DNA from: Micromonospora_G sp044458865
GTDB lineage: Bacteria; Actinomycetota; Actinomycetes; Mycobacteriales; Micromonosporaceae
Length of the DNA: 64,000 nt
Reading direction: 5' to 3'
NCBI RefSeq assembly: GCF_044458865.1
Contig: NZ_JBITIH010000005.1
Span: 124,001 to 188,000 of the forward strand
Both the position numbers and the translations under genes were made by a program. The notes below the pieces were generated by a model. That model was not told the DNA's origin, ran no database searches, and worked only from the letters and a program-made list of their open reading frames with translations. Positions 44,134-53,084 of the stretch are shown here, piece by piece; the stretch's first letter is position 1; every line of letters starts with the position of its first letter.

Positions 44134-46668
44134 TCAGAGGGTGCCGAGGACCGCGAACGGGTCGGCGCCGCTGCCGCTGTCCACGGCGGCGATCCGCCGA
44201 CGCAGGGTGAAGGTCTCGCCGGGGGCGAGGGTCACCTTGTACTGGCTCATCACCCAGTTGTAGGCGGCATAGGCGATGAAGCCGCCCTCGGAGTAGAGCA
44301 GCCCGTAGGTCTGCCGGTCGGTGCCGGTCATGCCGATCCACGGCGCGGTCGGCGGGTAGTCGGCCGGTACCTCGGCCTCGATGGTCCCGTGCCCCGCGAC
44401 ACCACTGCGCTGGCCGGCACCGTCGTAGTCCATCGCGTCGCCGGCCCAGAAGGTGCTGGGCGCCGCGCCACGGTTGGTGAAGGCGCTCTCGGCCATCACC
44501 CACGGCTCGTTCGGGCGAATCATGTAGGTGGTGATCACCTCAAGGTCGGCAACCGTGGTGCTGGCGCCGGTCGTCCGTACGGTCGCGACCGGACCGGTGG
44601 CGGAGAGCACCTCGATCGCGGTGGAGCGTACGGTCCGCTGCTGCCAGGCGTTCGTGCCGCGCGGCTGGGTCAGGGAGGCGTACGGCAGGTTGATCCAGTC
44701 GAGCTGGTCGAGGCGGCCGACGGCGGCCATGTCGAGCGGCTTGCCGAGGGCGACCGGGGTCAGTTGCGAGTCGTCCGTACCGGCGGAGACAGCGAGCGCC
44801 ACCAGGTCGTTGCTGAGGACGATGTCGGAGGTGGCCGCCGACGCCTGCGGGCCAGGGACGGTGCGCCCGGTGCCGGCCCGGGTCGCCGCCCGGTCGAGCC
44901 GCAGGTCAAGCTTGGTCTGCACCCCGTCGACAACCGTGACCGTACGGGTCACCGGCTCGTAGCCGACCCCGTTGACCGCGACGGTGTAGTTGCCGGGAGG
45001 CGCGAACGCGAGCACCTCGCCGGTCGGGTCGGTGGTGCTCGCCACGAGGCGGCTGCCGTCCTCCCGGGTCACCGTGACCTCGACGTTCTGGAGGGCCGCA
45101 CCGGTCACCGCGTCAGTGACCCGGCCGACGATTCCGTCCCCGTCGTCGATCCGCTGCGCGCCGGGCTTGCCGTCGCGGACCGCGAAGGCCGCGATCGTGT
45201 ACGCGGGCGAGGCGGCGTTGCGCGCGTCGAGCACGATCCGCAGATCGGCCCGCCAACGCTTCTCGTTGACGTCGCAGATCACGTAGCCCCGGTAGCTGCC
45301 GTTGTAGAACTTGACGTGCGGGTTCGCGGCAAGACCGGCCCGTACGTCAGGGTCCCAGCTCGCGCCCGACGAGATCGACGTGCCGACGAACTCGCTGGCG
45401 ACGACCATGGCGCGCGGGTCGTCAAAATCGGTCTTCAGGTCGTTGACCCAGTGGGTGTGCCAGTCACCGCCGAGCACGATCGGGTTGCCGATATCGTGCT
45501 TCACGATGTGGTTGAGGATGCGGTTGCGGGCGAGCGGGTAACCGTCCCACTGGTCCAGGTTCACGATCTTCGTCGGGCCGAGGTCGTAGTCGAACTGGGC
45601 CATGATCGTTTGCTGGGCGATGACGTTCCACTGTGCCTCGGACTCGCGCAGCCCACGGAGCAGCCACTGTTCCTGCTTCGGGCCGGTCATCGTCCGCTCC
45701 GGGTCGAAGACCTCACCGGTCGGTTCCTTGCGCCCGTCACCGAGCGCCTGGTCCGTGCGGTACTGCCGGGTGTCGAGCACGCTGAACTGCGCCAGCTTGC
45801 CGAAGTCGAAGCGGCGGTACATCAGCATGTCGGCGCCGTCCGGCCGGTGCATGGGGCGCAGCGGCAGGTGCTCGTAGTACGCCTGGTAGCCGTTGGCCCG
45901 ACGCTCCAGGAACGGCCGCCCGTCACCGGCGCCCCCGGCGACGTCACCGGCGTAGTTGTTCTGCACCTCGTGGTCGTCCCACGTCATGATGAACGGGAAC
46001 CGGGCGTGCGCGGCCCGCAGGTCGGGCGAGGTCTTGTAGAGCGCGTGCAGCCGACGGAACTCGGTCAAACTGCCGTTCGTGGTCTCGTAGATGTAGTCGC
46101 CGAGGTGCACGACAAAATCGAGTTCCTGGGCAGCCATGTCCCGGTAGGCCGGGTAGGGGCCGCCGACCCACGACTGGCAGGACGCGAAGGCGAACCGCAT
46201 GTGCGTGACGTCCGCCCCCGGCAGCGGGAACGTCCGGGTACGTCCGACGCGGCTGTAGACGCCGTTGGCCTCGAACCGGTACCAGTACCAGCGGTCGGGC
46301 GCCAGATCGTTGACCAGGATGTGTACGGAGTGCGCCGCCGCTGGGTCGGTCGTCCGCTTGCCTGTCTGGACGATGCGCCGGAACTCCGGGTCGGTGGCGA
46401 TCTGGTAGGTCACCTTGACCGGCTCCGCCGGCATGCCACCGTCGGTGGTGTTGAGCGGATCCGCCACCAGCCTCGTCCAGATCACCACACTCTGGTGGTC
46501 GGGCTCGCCCGAGGCCACCCCGAGGGTGAACGGCGCCGGGTCCAGTTCATCGGCGTACGCGGGAGGAAGTTGTGCGATCAGTTGGCTCACGGCGACCGCA
46601 CCCGCGGTCCCTCCAGCCAGGGTGAGGAAATGTCGACGGCTGATCGAGAAAGCGTCCGGCACTGACAC
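44134..46668 (-). CDS. phoD: Tat-exported alkaline phosphatase D with carboxypeptidase-regulatory-like and extra C-terminal domains
   Basis: 844 residues from the GTG at 46668; the GTG at 46662 is equally possible. The N-terminus has a twin-arginine signal, SRRHFLTLAGG. The PhoD N domain (~40-145) and phosphatase domain (~150-510) carry the metal-binding GDYIYE, TWDDHEVQNNY and GGDWHTHW motifs. Residues ~545-620 form a CarboxypepD_reg-like beta sandwich (VGRVTDAVTGAALQNVEV), and the last ~220 residues are a further beta-rich domain. Usual PhoD is ~530 residues, so about 300 are extra. A secreted phosphodi/monoesterase for phosphate supply is likely. Confidence 0.9.
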   Translation of the reverse strand: MSVPDAFSISRRHFLTLAGGTAGAVAVSQLIAQLPPAYADELDPAPFTLGVASGEPDHQSVVIWTRLVADPLNTTDGGMPAEPVKVTYQIATDPEFRRIVQTGKRTTDPAAAHSVHILVNDLAPDRWYWYRFEANGVYSRVGRTRTFPLPGADVTHMRFAFASCQSWVGGPYPAYRDMAAQELDFVVHLGDYIYETTNGSLTEFRRLHALYKTSPDLRAAHARFPFIMTWDDHEVQNNYAGDVAGGAGDGRPFLERRANGYQAYYEHLPLRPMHRPDGADMLMYRRFDFGKLAQFSVLDTRQYRTDQALGDGRKEPTGEVFDPERTMTGPKQEQWLLRGLRESEAQWNVIAQQTIMAQFDYDLGPTKIVNLDQWDGYPLARNRILNHIVKHDIGNPIVLGGDWHTHWVNDLKTDFDDPRAMVVASEFVGTSISSGASWDPDVRAGLAANPHVKFYNGSYRGYVICDVNEKRWRADLRIVLDARNAASPAYTIAAFAVRDGKPGAQRIDDGDGIVGRVTDAVTGAALQNVEVTVTREDGSRLVASTTDPTGEVLAFAPPGNYTVAVNGVGYEPVTRTVTVVDGVQTKLDLRLDRAATRAGTGRTVPGPQASAATSDIVLSNDLVALAVSAGTDDSQLTPVALGKPLDMAAVGRLDQLDWINLPYASLTQPRGTNAWQQRTVRSTAIEVLSATGPVATVRTTGASTTVADLEVITTYMIRPNEPWVMAESAFTNRGAAPSTFWAGDAMDYDGAGQRSGVAGHGTIEAEVPADYPPTAPWIGMTGTDRQTYGLLYSEGGFIAYAAYNWVMSQYKVTLAPGETFTLRRRIAAVDSGSGADPFAVLGTL

Positions 46669-46812
46669 ACCTGCTTCTGTAGGCACGGGGGTTGTGCCGA
46701 CACACACTGGTCACCCCGGCTGCCCAGTGCCTGAAGCGCGCGTTAAGTCAGGCGGTACGGCGAGTGGCAAGATCAGCGACCGCGCATACTCCCGGGGAGG
46801 CCGCTGGCGGGT

Positions 46813-46824
46813 TAACGTCCGTTG
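46813..46824 (+). promoter_or_regulatory. -10 box of a probable leaderless promoter
   Basis: TAACGT (46813-46818), then 6 nt, then the ATG of the NUDIX gene. No ribosome site. Confidence 0.4.
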
Positions 46825-47307
46825 ATGACGACAGCTCCGGACGACTACATCGCCTCGTTGCCGCGCAAACGCATGAGTTCGGCCGTGCTGTTCCGTGACC
46901 CCGGCGACCGGATCCTGCTGGTAGAGCCCGTGTACAAGGACGACTGGGAGCTTCCCGGTGGCACGATTGAGGCTGACGAGTCGCCGTACCAGGCCGCGAT
47001 CCGGGAGCTGACCGAGGAGTTGGGCCTGTCGGTGACCCCGGGCCGGCTGCTGGTGGTCGACTGGGTCCCGCCGAAGCCCGGGCGTACCGATGGTGTCATG
47101 TTCGTCTACGACGGCGGCCCACTCGACCCCGCCCGTACGTCCCAGATCACGCTGCCGGCCGACGAACTCCGCAGTTGGGCCTGGTCGACGCCGGCCGAGG
47201 CGCAGTCTCGTCTCTCACCCCTGCTCGCCCGCCGAGCCGCCGCCGCCCTGCTCGCCGTCACACAGGGAACGACCCTCTACCTGGAAGACGGGATCCGCAT
47301 CATCTGA
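46825..47307 (+). CDS. NUDIX hydrolase
   Basis: 160 residues. The Nudix box is complete: GGTIEADESPYQAAIREL followed by TEELGL, with REx-TEE metal ligands. N-terminal strands (SSAVLFRDPGDRILLVEP) and the WELPGG lead-in match MutT-like members. It hydrolyses a nucleoside diphosphate derivative of unknown identity. Its stop overlaps the ATG of the next gene by one base (TGATG), so the pair is co-translated. Confidence 0.88.
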   Translation: MTTAPDDYIASLPRKRMSSAVLFRDPGDRILLVEPVYKDDWELPGGTIEADESPYQAAIRELTEELGLSVTPGRLLVVDWVPPKPGRTDGVMFVYDGGPLDPARTSQITLPADELRSWAWSTPAEAQSRLSPLLARRAAAALLAVTQGTTLYLEDGIRII

Positions 47308-47609
47308 TGACCCCCACGACCATGCCCGAGACACTGACTACGCAACAGGCCGCCGACCTGCTCGGAGTCAGTCACCCAGCGGTGATCAATCTGCTCGAAA
47401 ACGGCATGATCCCGTTCGAACGAGTGGACACCTACCGCCGCATACTCCTCTCCGACCTTCTCGCCCACCGGGAGCAGCGCCGAGCCGAGCAGTACCCCGC
47501 ACTCGAAGCCACCGCTGTCGACCTTGAAGACGAACAGGATCTTGAAGCTGTGCTCCAACGACTACGCAAGACGCGAAGCGTAATCGCACGCCGCCGCACA
47601 GGAGCCTGA
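47307..47609 (+). CDS. Excisionase/antitoxin-like HTH protein
   Basis: 100 residues. A MerR/excisionase-type HTH (TLTTQQAADLLGVSHPAVINLL, with a wing reading ERVDTYRRILLSDLLAHRE) precedes an acidic linker and a basic C-terminal helix (LQRLRKTRSVIARRR). This is the layout of antitoxins normally followed by a PIN-domain toxin. No PIN gene follows; the next bases hold only a decayed gene on the other strand. It may be an orphan antitoxin or a small regulator that now serves the NUDIX gene. Confidence 0.75.
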   Translation: MTPTTMPETLTTQQAADLLGVSHPAVINLLENGMIPFERVDTYRRILLSDLLAHREQRRAEQYPALEATAVDLEDEQDLEAVLQRLRKTRSVIARRRTGA

Positions 47610-48633
47610 CAGTCGAGCCAGGCACAAATGCGTCCCGGCATCGCGGACCGTCCGGGTGCTTCCCTCAGCTCGCCAGAGCCTCGTGCAAACTCTGTACGGC
47701 GGGCAGGTCGGGCCAGCGCTGGTGGAGCCGGCCATCCAGGTCACGCAACTCGTTCCCGATGCGCGCCAAGCCGGATCGGCGGGATGTGTCGACGCATCGC
47801 AGACCGAGGTTCGCGGCGCGCTCGGGATCCGGGTCTGCGGCCTCAACGATGACGTTGGCGAGCTTGGCCATTTGGTGCGCCTGATCGCGGGCAAGGTGCT
47901 CAGGTGTATCGCCGAGCTTGCGTTCGAGGATGGCGATGGCCTTTCGGTGTCACCCGCGCTGCGATAGCAGCTCACCGATTGCTCTTCAAGCATGCCGAGG
48001 TCGTAGTGGTGCAGGTAGACCGGTGCTTCGGAGTCCATTCACGCGCACGGTCCTTCCGTCGGCGGTCCGCAACTCCACCGTATAGCCGACGGACGTGGTC
48101 ATGGTGGCTGCTGGTGCTACGCCGCGTCCACGCCGGGTCGACCAGGCCGACGGTTTCGCACCGCGCCGCCCGTACCACCTGAGCCTGGTCTCGGCGGTCG
48201 CCGCCCGTCACGCGTACCTCGAACTGGCAATCGCCGCGACCGTTCCCACCGACCAACGCCAACCGATCCCGGTGCCCCAGTCGACCGCCGAAAGCGTCGC
48301 GCCTGACGATCCAGAAGGATCGATCCGCTAACTCGGCCGCTGTCACCCGGGCCAACCGGTCACCGCGATCCTCGCTCTCACCGGCTGACACGTCCATACC
48401 TGAAGACTGGCGCTGATTTCTCCCTGTTGAGGCTCGTCAGGCCAGCGGTGGCACCTCCGCTCAGCCCAGAACCCGCTATTCGCGCGGCAAGAGGCGGGTG
48501 AGCGTGAAGTCACTGCGAAAAGCCATGGCACCACACAACTTCCTCACAGTTGGTGGTGATTCTGGGCGCCGGTGGAATGGCACTGGGCCAGGAACCTCCA
48601 CGGGAAGGGACCACGATGGGGAAGGGGATCACG
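47610..48633. other. 1-kb stretch without intact genes
   Basis: Apart from the pseudogene described separately (47665-48397), the segment 48398-48633 shows no supported gene. It has the leader of the following lipoprotein gene. Composition is less GC-rich and less codon-like than its surroundings. Confidence 0.5.
47665..48397 (-). pseudogene. Decayed gene with at least two frameshifts and a stop
   Basis: Three minus-strand frames follow one another as parts of one protein: VTAAELADRSFWIVRRDAFG up to REWTP (48397 to ~48035), then VYLHHYDLGMLEEQ (~48025-47985), then AIAILERKLGDTPEHLARD through DLDGRLHQRWPDLPAVQSL to the stop at 47665. An in-frame TGA separates part two from part three. The last part, with Ala/Leu helices and PDPERAANLGL, resembles the TPR end of actinobacterial XRE-type regulators, but I cannot name the family with confidence. 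Confidence 0.6.
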
Positions 48634-49158
48634 ATGAGGCGGTTTTCGACCGCGGTGCTCATCGCGGCGGTCATGCTCGGCAGCACTGCATGTGCGTCTA
48701 CACAGGACGACTCGGCCAAGTCAAACGAGGCGAGCGTCGCCACACTGCGCAGTGCCGAGCCCTCCGTCGCCGCGTCGGAGGCGTCCGCCGAGCGGGAGCG
48801 CTACCGTCTCGACGACACCCTTGAGGACCAGAAGGCACGCATGAAGCCGTGGGAGAAGTGTATGGCCGAACACGGCGTCGACATCAATGAACCTGGGTGG
48901 AAGAAAGACGGTCCCGTCAAGGACTGCGACAATCTGTTGCCGTTGCCGGCTTGGGAGTTGGACCCGACCAACCCGGAGGCCAAGGACTTCTCTCGCGACG
49001 TGGTGAAATGTCTCAAGGACAAGGGCGTTCAGTACGCCGAGGTCGCACCTGAGGGTGTGGGCTGGGAGCTCGGCGGCAAGGACAATGACCCGGAGTCGAT
49101 CTCGAAGGGTATGACTCTCGGGCCAGTTTGCCAGCGCGAGGTCGCCGCGAAGAAGTAG
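48634..49158 (+). CDS. Putative lipoprotein
   Basis: 174 residues from the ATG at 48634. A second ATG 18 bp upstream (48616) also has a strong purine box. The signal peptide MRRFSTAVLIAAVMLGSTAC ends in a lipobox-like STAC, so the Cys at ~20 is probably lipidated. The mature protein begins with a Ser/Glu/Ala helix and has four further cysteines (KCMAEHG, DCDNLL, KCLKDKG, PVCQRE), which may form two disulfides. No family recognised. It converges with the efflux permease. Confidence 0.7.
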   Translation: MRRFSTAVLIAAVMLGSTACASTQDDSAKSNEASVATLRSAEPSVAASEASAERERYRLDDTLEDQKARMKPWEKCMAEHGVDINEPGWKKDGPVKDCDNLLPLPAWELDPTNPEAKDFSRDVVKCLKDKGVQYAEVAPEGVGWELGGKDNDPESISKGMTLGPVCQREVAAKK

Positions 49159-49166
49159 CGGCAGAC

Positions 49167-49205
49167 GATGAAGGGCGCCGTCCGCTGCGGACGGCGCCCT
49201 TCATC
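49167..49205. terminator. Strong bidirectional hairpin
   Basis: GATGAAGGGCGCCGTCCGC and its exact reverse complement face each other over 19 bp with a single central T (49186). It separates the lipoprotein and the efflux permease, which converge. Confidence 0.85.
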
Positions 49206-49221
49206 GTTTCGGGAGGCGGAA

Positions 49222-50430
49222 TCAGGTAGAGGCGAGCGCCTTGGTCGGGGTGAGGTGGGAGGCCCTGACTGAGGGGTAGACCCCTGCGATCACACCGACC
49301 GCGACGGCGCCGCCGAGCCCGGCGAACGTCGCGGACAGCGAGACCACGATCGGCCAGCCGTGATAGACCGCGTAGCCAGCCGTGGCGACCAGGCCGATCG
49401 CGGTGCCGGCGATCCCACCCAGCGCGGCCAGCGCCACCGACTCGGTGAGGAACTGGGCCCGGATCTGTCCTCGGTTCGCGCCCAACGCCCGGCGCAGGCC
49501 GATCTCGGAACGGCGTTCGAGCACGGAGATGACCATCGTGTTGGCTACCCCGATTCCGCCGACGAGCAGGGCGACCGCGGCGAGGCCGAGGAACAGGGAG
49601 GTGAAGTTGCTCTCGGTAGCCCGTTTCGCGGCAAGGGCGTCGGACGGCCGGGTCACCATGACTTGCCCGGGGTCGACGGGCGAGATGGTTTCCGGCAGCA
49701 CCGAGCGGACGGCTTCGATCGCCGATTCCTGGCATTGGATATAGAGGGTGGTGGGGTGCCCGTCGAAGCTGAGCTGGCTGCGGGCCGAGTCCCAGCCGAC
49801 CAGGACCGAGCGGTCGATGTCCGGCGACAGCGGTGTCTGGTCGAGGATGCCGACGACGGTGAACCACTTGTCACCGATCATCACCAACGGGCCGGGGGCG
49901 GCGGTGGCCGGCAGGTCACCGAAACCGAGCCGGGTGGCGGCGACCGAACCGAGCACCACGGCCGGGAACTTCTCGGTGACGGCGGTGAGCCAGTGACCGG
50001 AGCGCACCTTCGTGTTGATGGCCTGGGGCAGGTCGAGTTGGGCGGCCAGCACGGTCAGGCCGGAGCCGTCTTGGGGATCGGTGCGGTCGTTACGCCGTAC
50101 GCGAGCGTGGGTGTTGGCGACGGCACTCGCGACCGTAACGGGGCCGATGCGCTTGACCATCGCGACCGACTCCTCGGGAAGTTTCGGCGTCGTTCCCGGG
50201 CCCGTCATGTTCGTCTGGGCCATGGCCTGGAGATTGTTGGTGCCGAGCGCGGAGAGGTCACGCAGCAGCGCCGCCTGGCTGGAGGCGGGGATGCCGGTGA
50301 CGACAACCATGGTGGCAATGCCGATCGCGATGCCCAGCGCGGAGAGGGCAGCCCGCATCCTGCGGGTGCGGATGCCGAGCAGCCCGACGTCGAGCATGTC
50401 GAGCGGGGAGAGCCGGATCCGGCGGATCAT
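49222..50430 (-). CDS. MacB/FtsX-type ABC transporter permease
   Basis: 402 residues from an ATG that overlaps the ATPase stop by four bases. One N-terminal helix (~25-50), a MacB_PCD-like extracytoplasmic domain (~55-275) and three C-terminal helices (~285-395) with the FtsX-typical ERRSEIGLRRALGANRGQI. Together with the ATPase and the adaptor it forms a MacAB-like mechanotransmission exporter for antibiotics, peptides or lipids. In a monoderm bacterium it would not need an outer-membrane channel. Confidence 0.9.
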   Translation of the reverse strand: MIRRIRLSPLDMLDVGLLGIRTRRMRAALSALGIAIGIATMVVVTGIPASSQAALLRDLSALGTNNLQAMAQTNMTGPGTTPKLPEESVAMVKRIGPVTVASAVANTHARVRRNDRTDPQDGSGLTVLAAQLDLPQAINTKVRSGHWLTAVTEKFPAVVLGSVAATRLGFGDLPATAAPGPLVMIGDKWFTVVGILDQTPLSPDIDRSVLVGWDSARSQLSFDGHPTTLYIQCQESAIEAVRSVLPETISPVDPGQVMVTRPSDALAAKRATESNFTSLFLGLAAVALLVGGIGVANTMVISVLERRSEIGLRRALGANRGQIRAQFLTESVALAALGGIAGTAIGLVATAGYAVYHGWPIVVSLSATFAGLGGAVAVGVIAGVYPSVRASHLTPTKALAST

Positions 50431-51107
50431 CGGGTGGCCGCCGTGTCGCGCACCAGCCGGCCGTCGCGGATCTCGACCCGGCGGGGCAGACCGGCGGCGA
50501 TCTCGTTGTCGTGGGTGATGATGGCTATGGTGGTGCCCTCCTTGTTGAGCCGACGCAGCAGTTCCAACACAGCCTGTCCGTTGCCGGTGTCGAGCGCACC
50601 GGTGGGCTCGTCGGCCAGCACGAGGGCGGGGCCGTTGACCAGGGCGCGGGCGATGGCGACGCGTTGGCGTTCGCCACCGGAGAGCTGGGCCGGGCGGTGG
50701 CCGACGCGGTGGGCAAGGCCGACACGGTCCAGAGCTTCGAGGGCGAGCGGGCGTCGCTGTTTTCGCGGAACGCCGGCGTAGAGCAGACCGGTGGCCACGT
50801 TTTCGGCGGCGGTGAGGCCGTCGGTGAGGTGGAACTGCTGGAAGACGAAGCCGAGCCAGCGGCCGCGCAACGCGGAGAGCTGCCAGTCGGAGAGCGAAGC
50901 GATGTCCTGACCGCTGATTAGGACGGTGCCGGAGGTCGGCCGGTCCAGGGTGCCCATGATGTTGAGCAAGGTCGACTTGCCGGAGCCTGAGGGCCCGACG
51001 ATGGCGAGCAGTTCACCCTTGGCGATGTCGAGGGAGACCCCGCGCAACGCGTCGACCTCGCCGGCGTAGCGCATGCCGACATTGCGGACAGCCAGCACGG
51101 TACTCAC
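50427..51107 (-). CDS. MacB-like ABC transporter ATPase
   Basis: 226 residues from a GTG. Walker A GPSGSGKSTLLN (~37-48), Q-loop FVFQQFHL, signature LSGGERQRVAIARAL and Walker B LVLADEPTGALD are all intact, with the LolD/MacB-type TGALDT. It powers the adjacent permease. It overlaps the adaptor gene upstream and the permease downstream by four bases each. Confidence 0.95.
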   Translation of the reverse strand: MSTVLAVRNVGMRYAGEVDALRGVSLDIAKGELLAIVGPSGSGKSTLLNIMGTLDRPTSGTVLISGQDIASLSDWQLSALRGRWLGFVFQQFHLTDGLTAAENVATGLLYAGVPRKQRRPLALEALDRVGLAHRVGHRPAQLSGGERQRVAIARALVNGPALVLADEPTGALDTGNGQAVLELLRRLNKEGTTIAIITHDNEIAAGLPRRVEIRDGRLVRDTAATR

Positions 51108-52297
51108 GAGGTGGTCACTACCTTCGTACCCTCGGCGAGGCCATCGCCTTTGATCTCGACGAAGCCCTTGGCGAAGATGCCGGTCTCGACCGCCACCAGG
51201 GCGCCGCCCTCGACCTGGACGGCGTAGCCGCCCTCACTGAGCGCCAACAGCGCACCGACCGGGGCGACGAGGATGCCCTTGTGGGTCTCGGCGACAAACT
51301 CAACCTGCACGTCGGCAAAGTTGATCTTGTCGACTGTGGCGGGCTGGTCGATGGTGATGGTCACCGTGACCTTGGGTGGGGTGCCTCCCGCGCCGGGGTC
51401 GCCCGCCGCACCTGTCACAGTGGTGCCGACGGTGGCGACTGCTCCACCGACCTTGCTCTCGTCGGGCAGCCGAACCGTGACCTTGTCGCCCTGTTCGATC
51501 GAGCCGGCGTTACCGAGATCCGCCTGAACGGTGATCACCTTGGCGGTCGGAGTGACCGACATCAACGGGACGTTCGCACTGTCGCCGGGCTCGACGGCGA
51601 CAGAATCGACCCGGACCGCACCGGTGAACACGGCGACGTCCCCGGGCTCGATCGTGCCGGTCACCGGCACCTTCAGGTCGCTCTGCCAGCGCTTCACGGC
51701 ATCGCGCAGCGCGGCGGTCAGGACACCGTCGCCCTTCTGCACAGTCACGCGGGCGGAGCCGGATGACGACGGAGTCAGCCGGGTACCAGGTGCCGGCTGA
51801 TTACCGATGGCATAACCGAGGGCGCGCAGATTGTCAGCGACGATCCACACGTCCCGGCCGGTCATGTTGAGGTCGGTCAACGGGCGGAACAACGGCATCC
51901 CGCCGTAGAACAGCGGTACCGGCCTGTCGTCGATCCGGTAAAGCTGCTGGCCACGCTTGACGGACGTACCCGGGCTCGGCAGCCAGGTAACCGTGGCGTC
52001 TTTGCCACCCTTGACCATGCGGGGCGTGCCGTAGCCGAGGCTGCCCGACAGCGACTGTGACGTCGAGATGTCCTGCTTCACCAGCGCGATGCTCTGCACT
52101 CCGGTCGGTTCTTCGGCGACCGGGGGAGCAGTGGAGCCGCGACCAGTCCAGACGATTCCGGCCGCAGCGACGAGCCCGGCAAGGACGACAGCGGGAATGA
52201 CTACTTTCAGGTAGCGACGGCGTGGCGGATCAGACCTCACGGCAGGTATGACCTGGGTCTCTGAATCCGACGGCGGCACCGTTCGGGGCAATGGCAT
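51104..52297 (-). CDS. Efflux adaptor protein (MacA/HlyD-like) with peptidoglycan-binding-like domain
   Basis: 397 residues. A short cytoplasmic tail, a transmembrane helix (~30-50), then the membrane-fusion-protein core: a lipoyl/barrel-sandwich half (PGTSVKRGQQLYRID), an inserted PG_binding_1-like domain (RDVWIVADNLRALGYA and LRDAVKRWQSDLKVPVTG), and a beta-barrel half (EQGDKVTVRLPD). This arrangement is frequent in Gram-positive MacA-like adaptors. First gene of the exporter operon, divergent from its two-component system. Confidence 0.88.
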   Translation of the reverse strand: MPLPRTVPPSDSETQVIPAVRSDPPRRRYLKVVIPAVVLAGLVAAAGIVWTGRGSTAPPVAEEPTGVQSIALVKQDISTSQSLSGSLGYGTPRMVKGGKDATVTWLPSPGTSVKRGQQLYRIDDRPVPLFYGGMPLFRPLTDLNMTGRDVWIVADNLRALGYAIGNQPAPGTRLTPSSSGSARVTVQKGDGVLTAALRDAVKRWQSDLKVPVTGTIEPGDVAVFTGAVRVDSVAVEPGDSANVPLMSVTPTAKVITVQADLGNAGSIEQGDKVTVRLPDESKVGGAVATVGTTVTGAAGDPGAGGTPPKVTVTITIDQPATVDKINFADVQVEFVAETHKGILVAPVGALLALSEGGYAVQVEGGALVAVETGIFAKGFVEIKGDGLAEGTKVVTTS

Positions 52298-52341
52298 GGC
52301 GCCGATTGTGGCGAGGAAATATGAGGATCTTGTCAGTCTTG

Positions 52342-52359
52342 GTGAGATACCTATCTCAC
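52342..52359. promoter_or_regulatory. Perfect palindrome between the efflux and two-component operons
   Basis: GTGAGATA-CC-TATCTCAC (52342-52359), 8-bp arms, sits about 25 bp before the response-regulator -10 and 45 bp before the adaptor start on the other strand. It is a likely site for the response regulator or another dimeric regulator. Confidence 0.6.
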
Positions 52360-52381
52360 GGTAAATCGCGCTTCACCTGCA

Positions 52382-52394
52382 TATAGTCGCCGCC
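52382..52394 (+). promoter_or_regulatory. -10 box of a probable leaderless promoter
   Basis: TATAGT (52382-52387) is followed by 7 nt and the ATG of the response regulator. No Shine-Dalgarno sequence. Confidence 0.5.
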
Positions 52395-53084
52395 ATGTGT
52401 GCACGGGTGTTGCTCGCCGAGGACGACGTACGGCAAGCCGAGGCATTGCGTCGTTACCTCGTGGCAGAGGGCCACGAGGCCACCGTGGTACATGACGGTG
52501 AGGCGGCACTGCGGCGGGCCAGGCAGGAGATGTTCGACCTGCTCGTGCTGGACGTGATGATGCCGAAACTGGACGGACTGCACGTCTGCCGGGTACTGCG
52601 GCAGGAGTCGGACGTCCTGGTGTTGATGCTGACCGCCCGCGCGAGCGAAGACGACCTGCTACTCGGGCTGGACCTGGGCGCCGACGACTATCTGACCAAG
52701 CCGTTCAGCCCACGGGAGCTGATAGCCCGGATCCGGACGCTGCTGCGCCGGGCCCGCACGACGCCGCAGCAGTCGCCAGTACACCGGGTCGGGCTCCTCA
52801 CCGTGGACGAGGCTCGACACACGGTGACCGTCGACGGGATCAGGGTCGACTGCACCACCGGCGAGTTCGCGATCCTGGCCGCGTTGATCCGCCAGCCCGG
52901 CCGGGTCTTCACCCGAGGACAGTTACTGGAGCACACCCGCGGCGTCGACCGGGAGTCGACCGAACGCACCATCGACGTGCACGTGATGAACCTGCGCCGA
53001 AAGGTCGAGGCGAACCCGCGCCGACCACGACAACTGCTGACCGTGTACGGAGTCGGCTACAAGCTGAGCGCCGGCGCGCTGTGA
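52395..53084 (+). CDS. OmpR-family response regulator
   Basis: 229 residues. Receiver domain with acidic pocket AEDD (9-11), phosphorylation site Asp53 (VLDVMMP), Thr80 and Lys102 (LTKPFSP). The C-terminal winged helix (~130-225) shows the OmpR pattern TTGEFAILAALIRQPGRVFTR and TIDVHVMNLRRKVE. It probably turns on the divergent exporter when its kinase senses the drug or envelope stress. The stop overlaps the kinase GTG by four bases. Confidence 0.95.
   Translation: MCARVLLAEDDVRQAEALRRYLVAEGHEATVVHDGEAALRRARQEMFDLLVLDVMMPKLDGLHVCRVLRQESDVLVLMLTARASEDDLLLGLDLGADDYLTKPFSPRELIARIRTLLRRARTTPQQSPVHRVGLLTVDEARHTVTVDGIRVDCTTGEFAILAALIRQPGRVFTRGQLLEHTRGVDRESTERTIDVHVMNLRRKVEANPRRPRQLLTVYGVGYKLSAGAL

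Noticed and set aside
44389..46665. A 758-codon plus-strand frame opposite the phoD-like gene
   Set aside because: Shadow of a gene with a Tat signal and metal-binding motifs. The plus-strand product has no recognisable domain.
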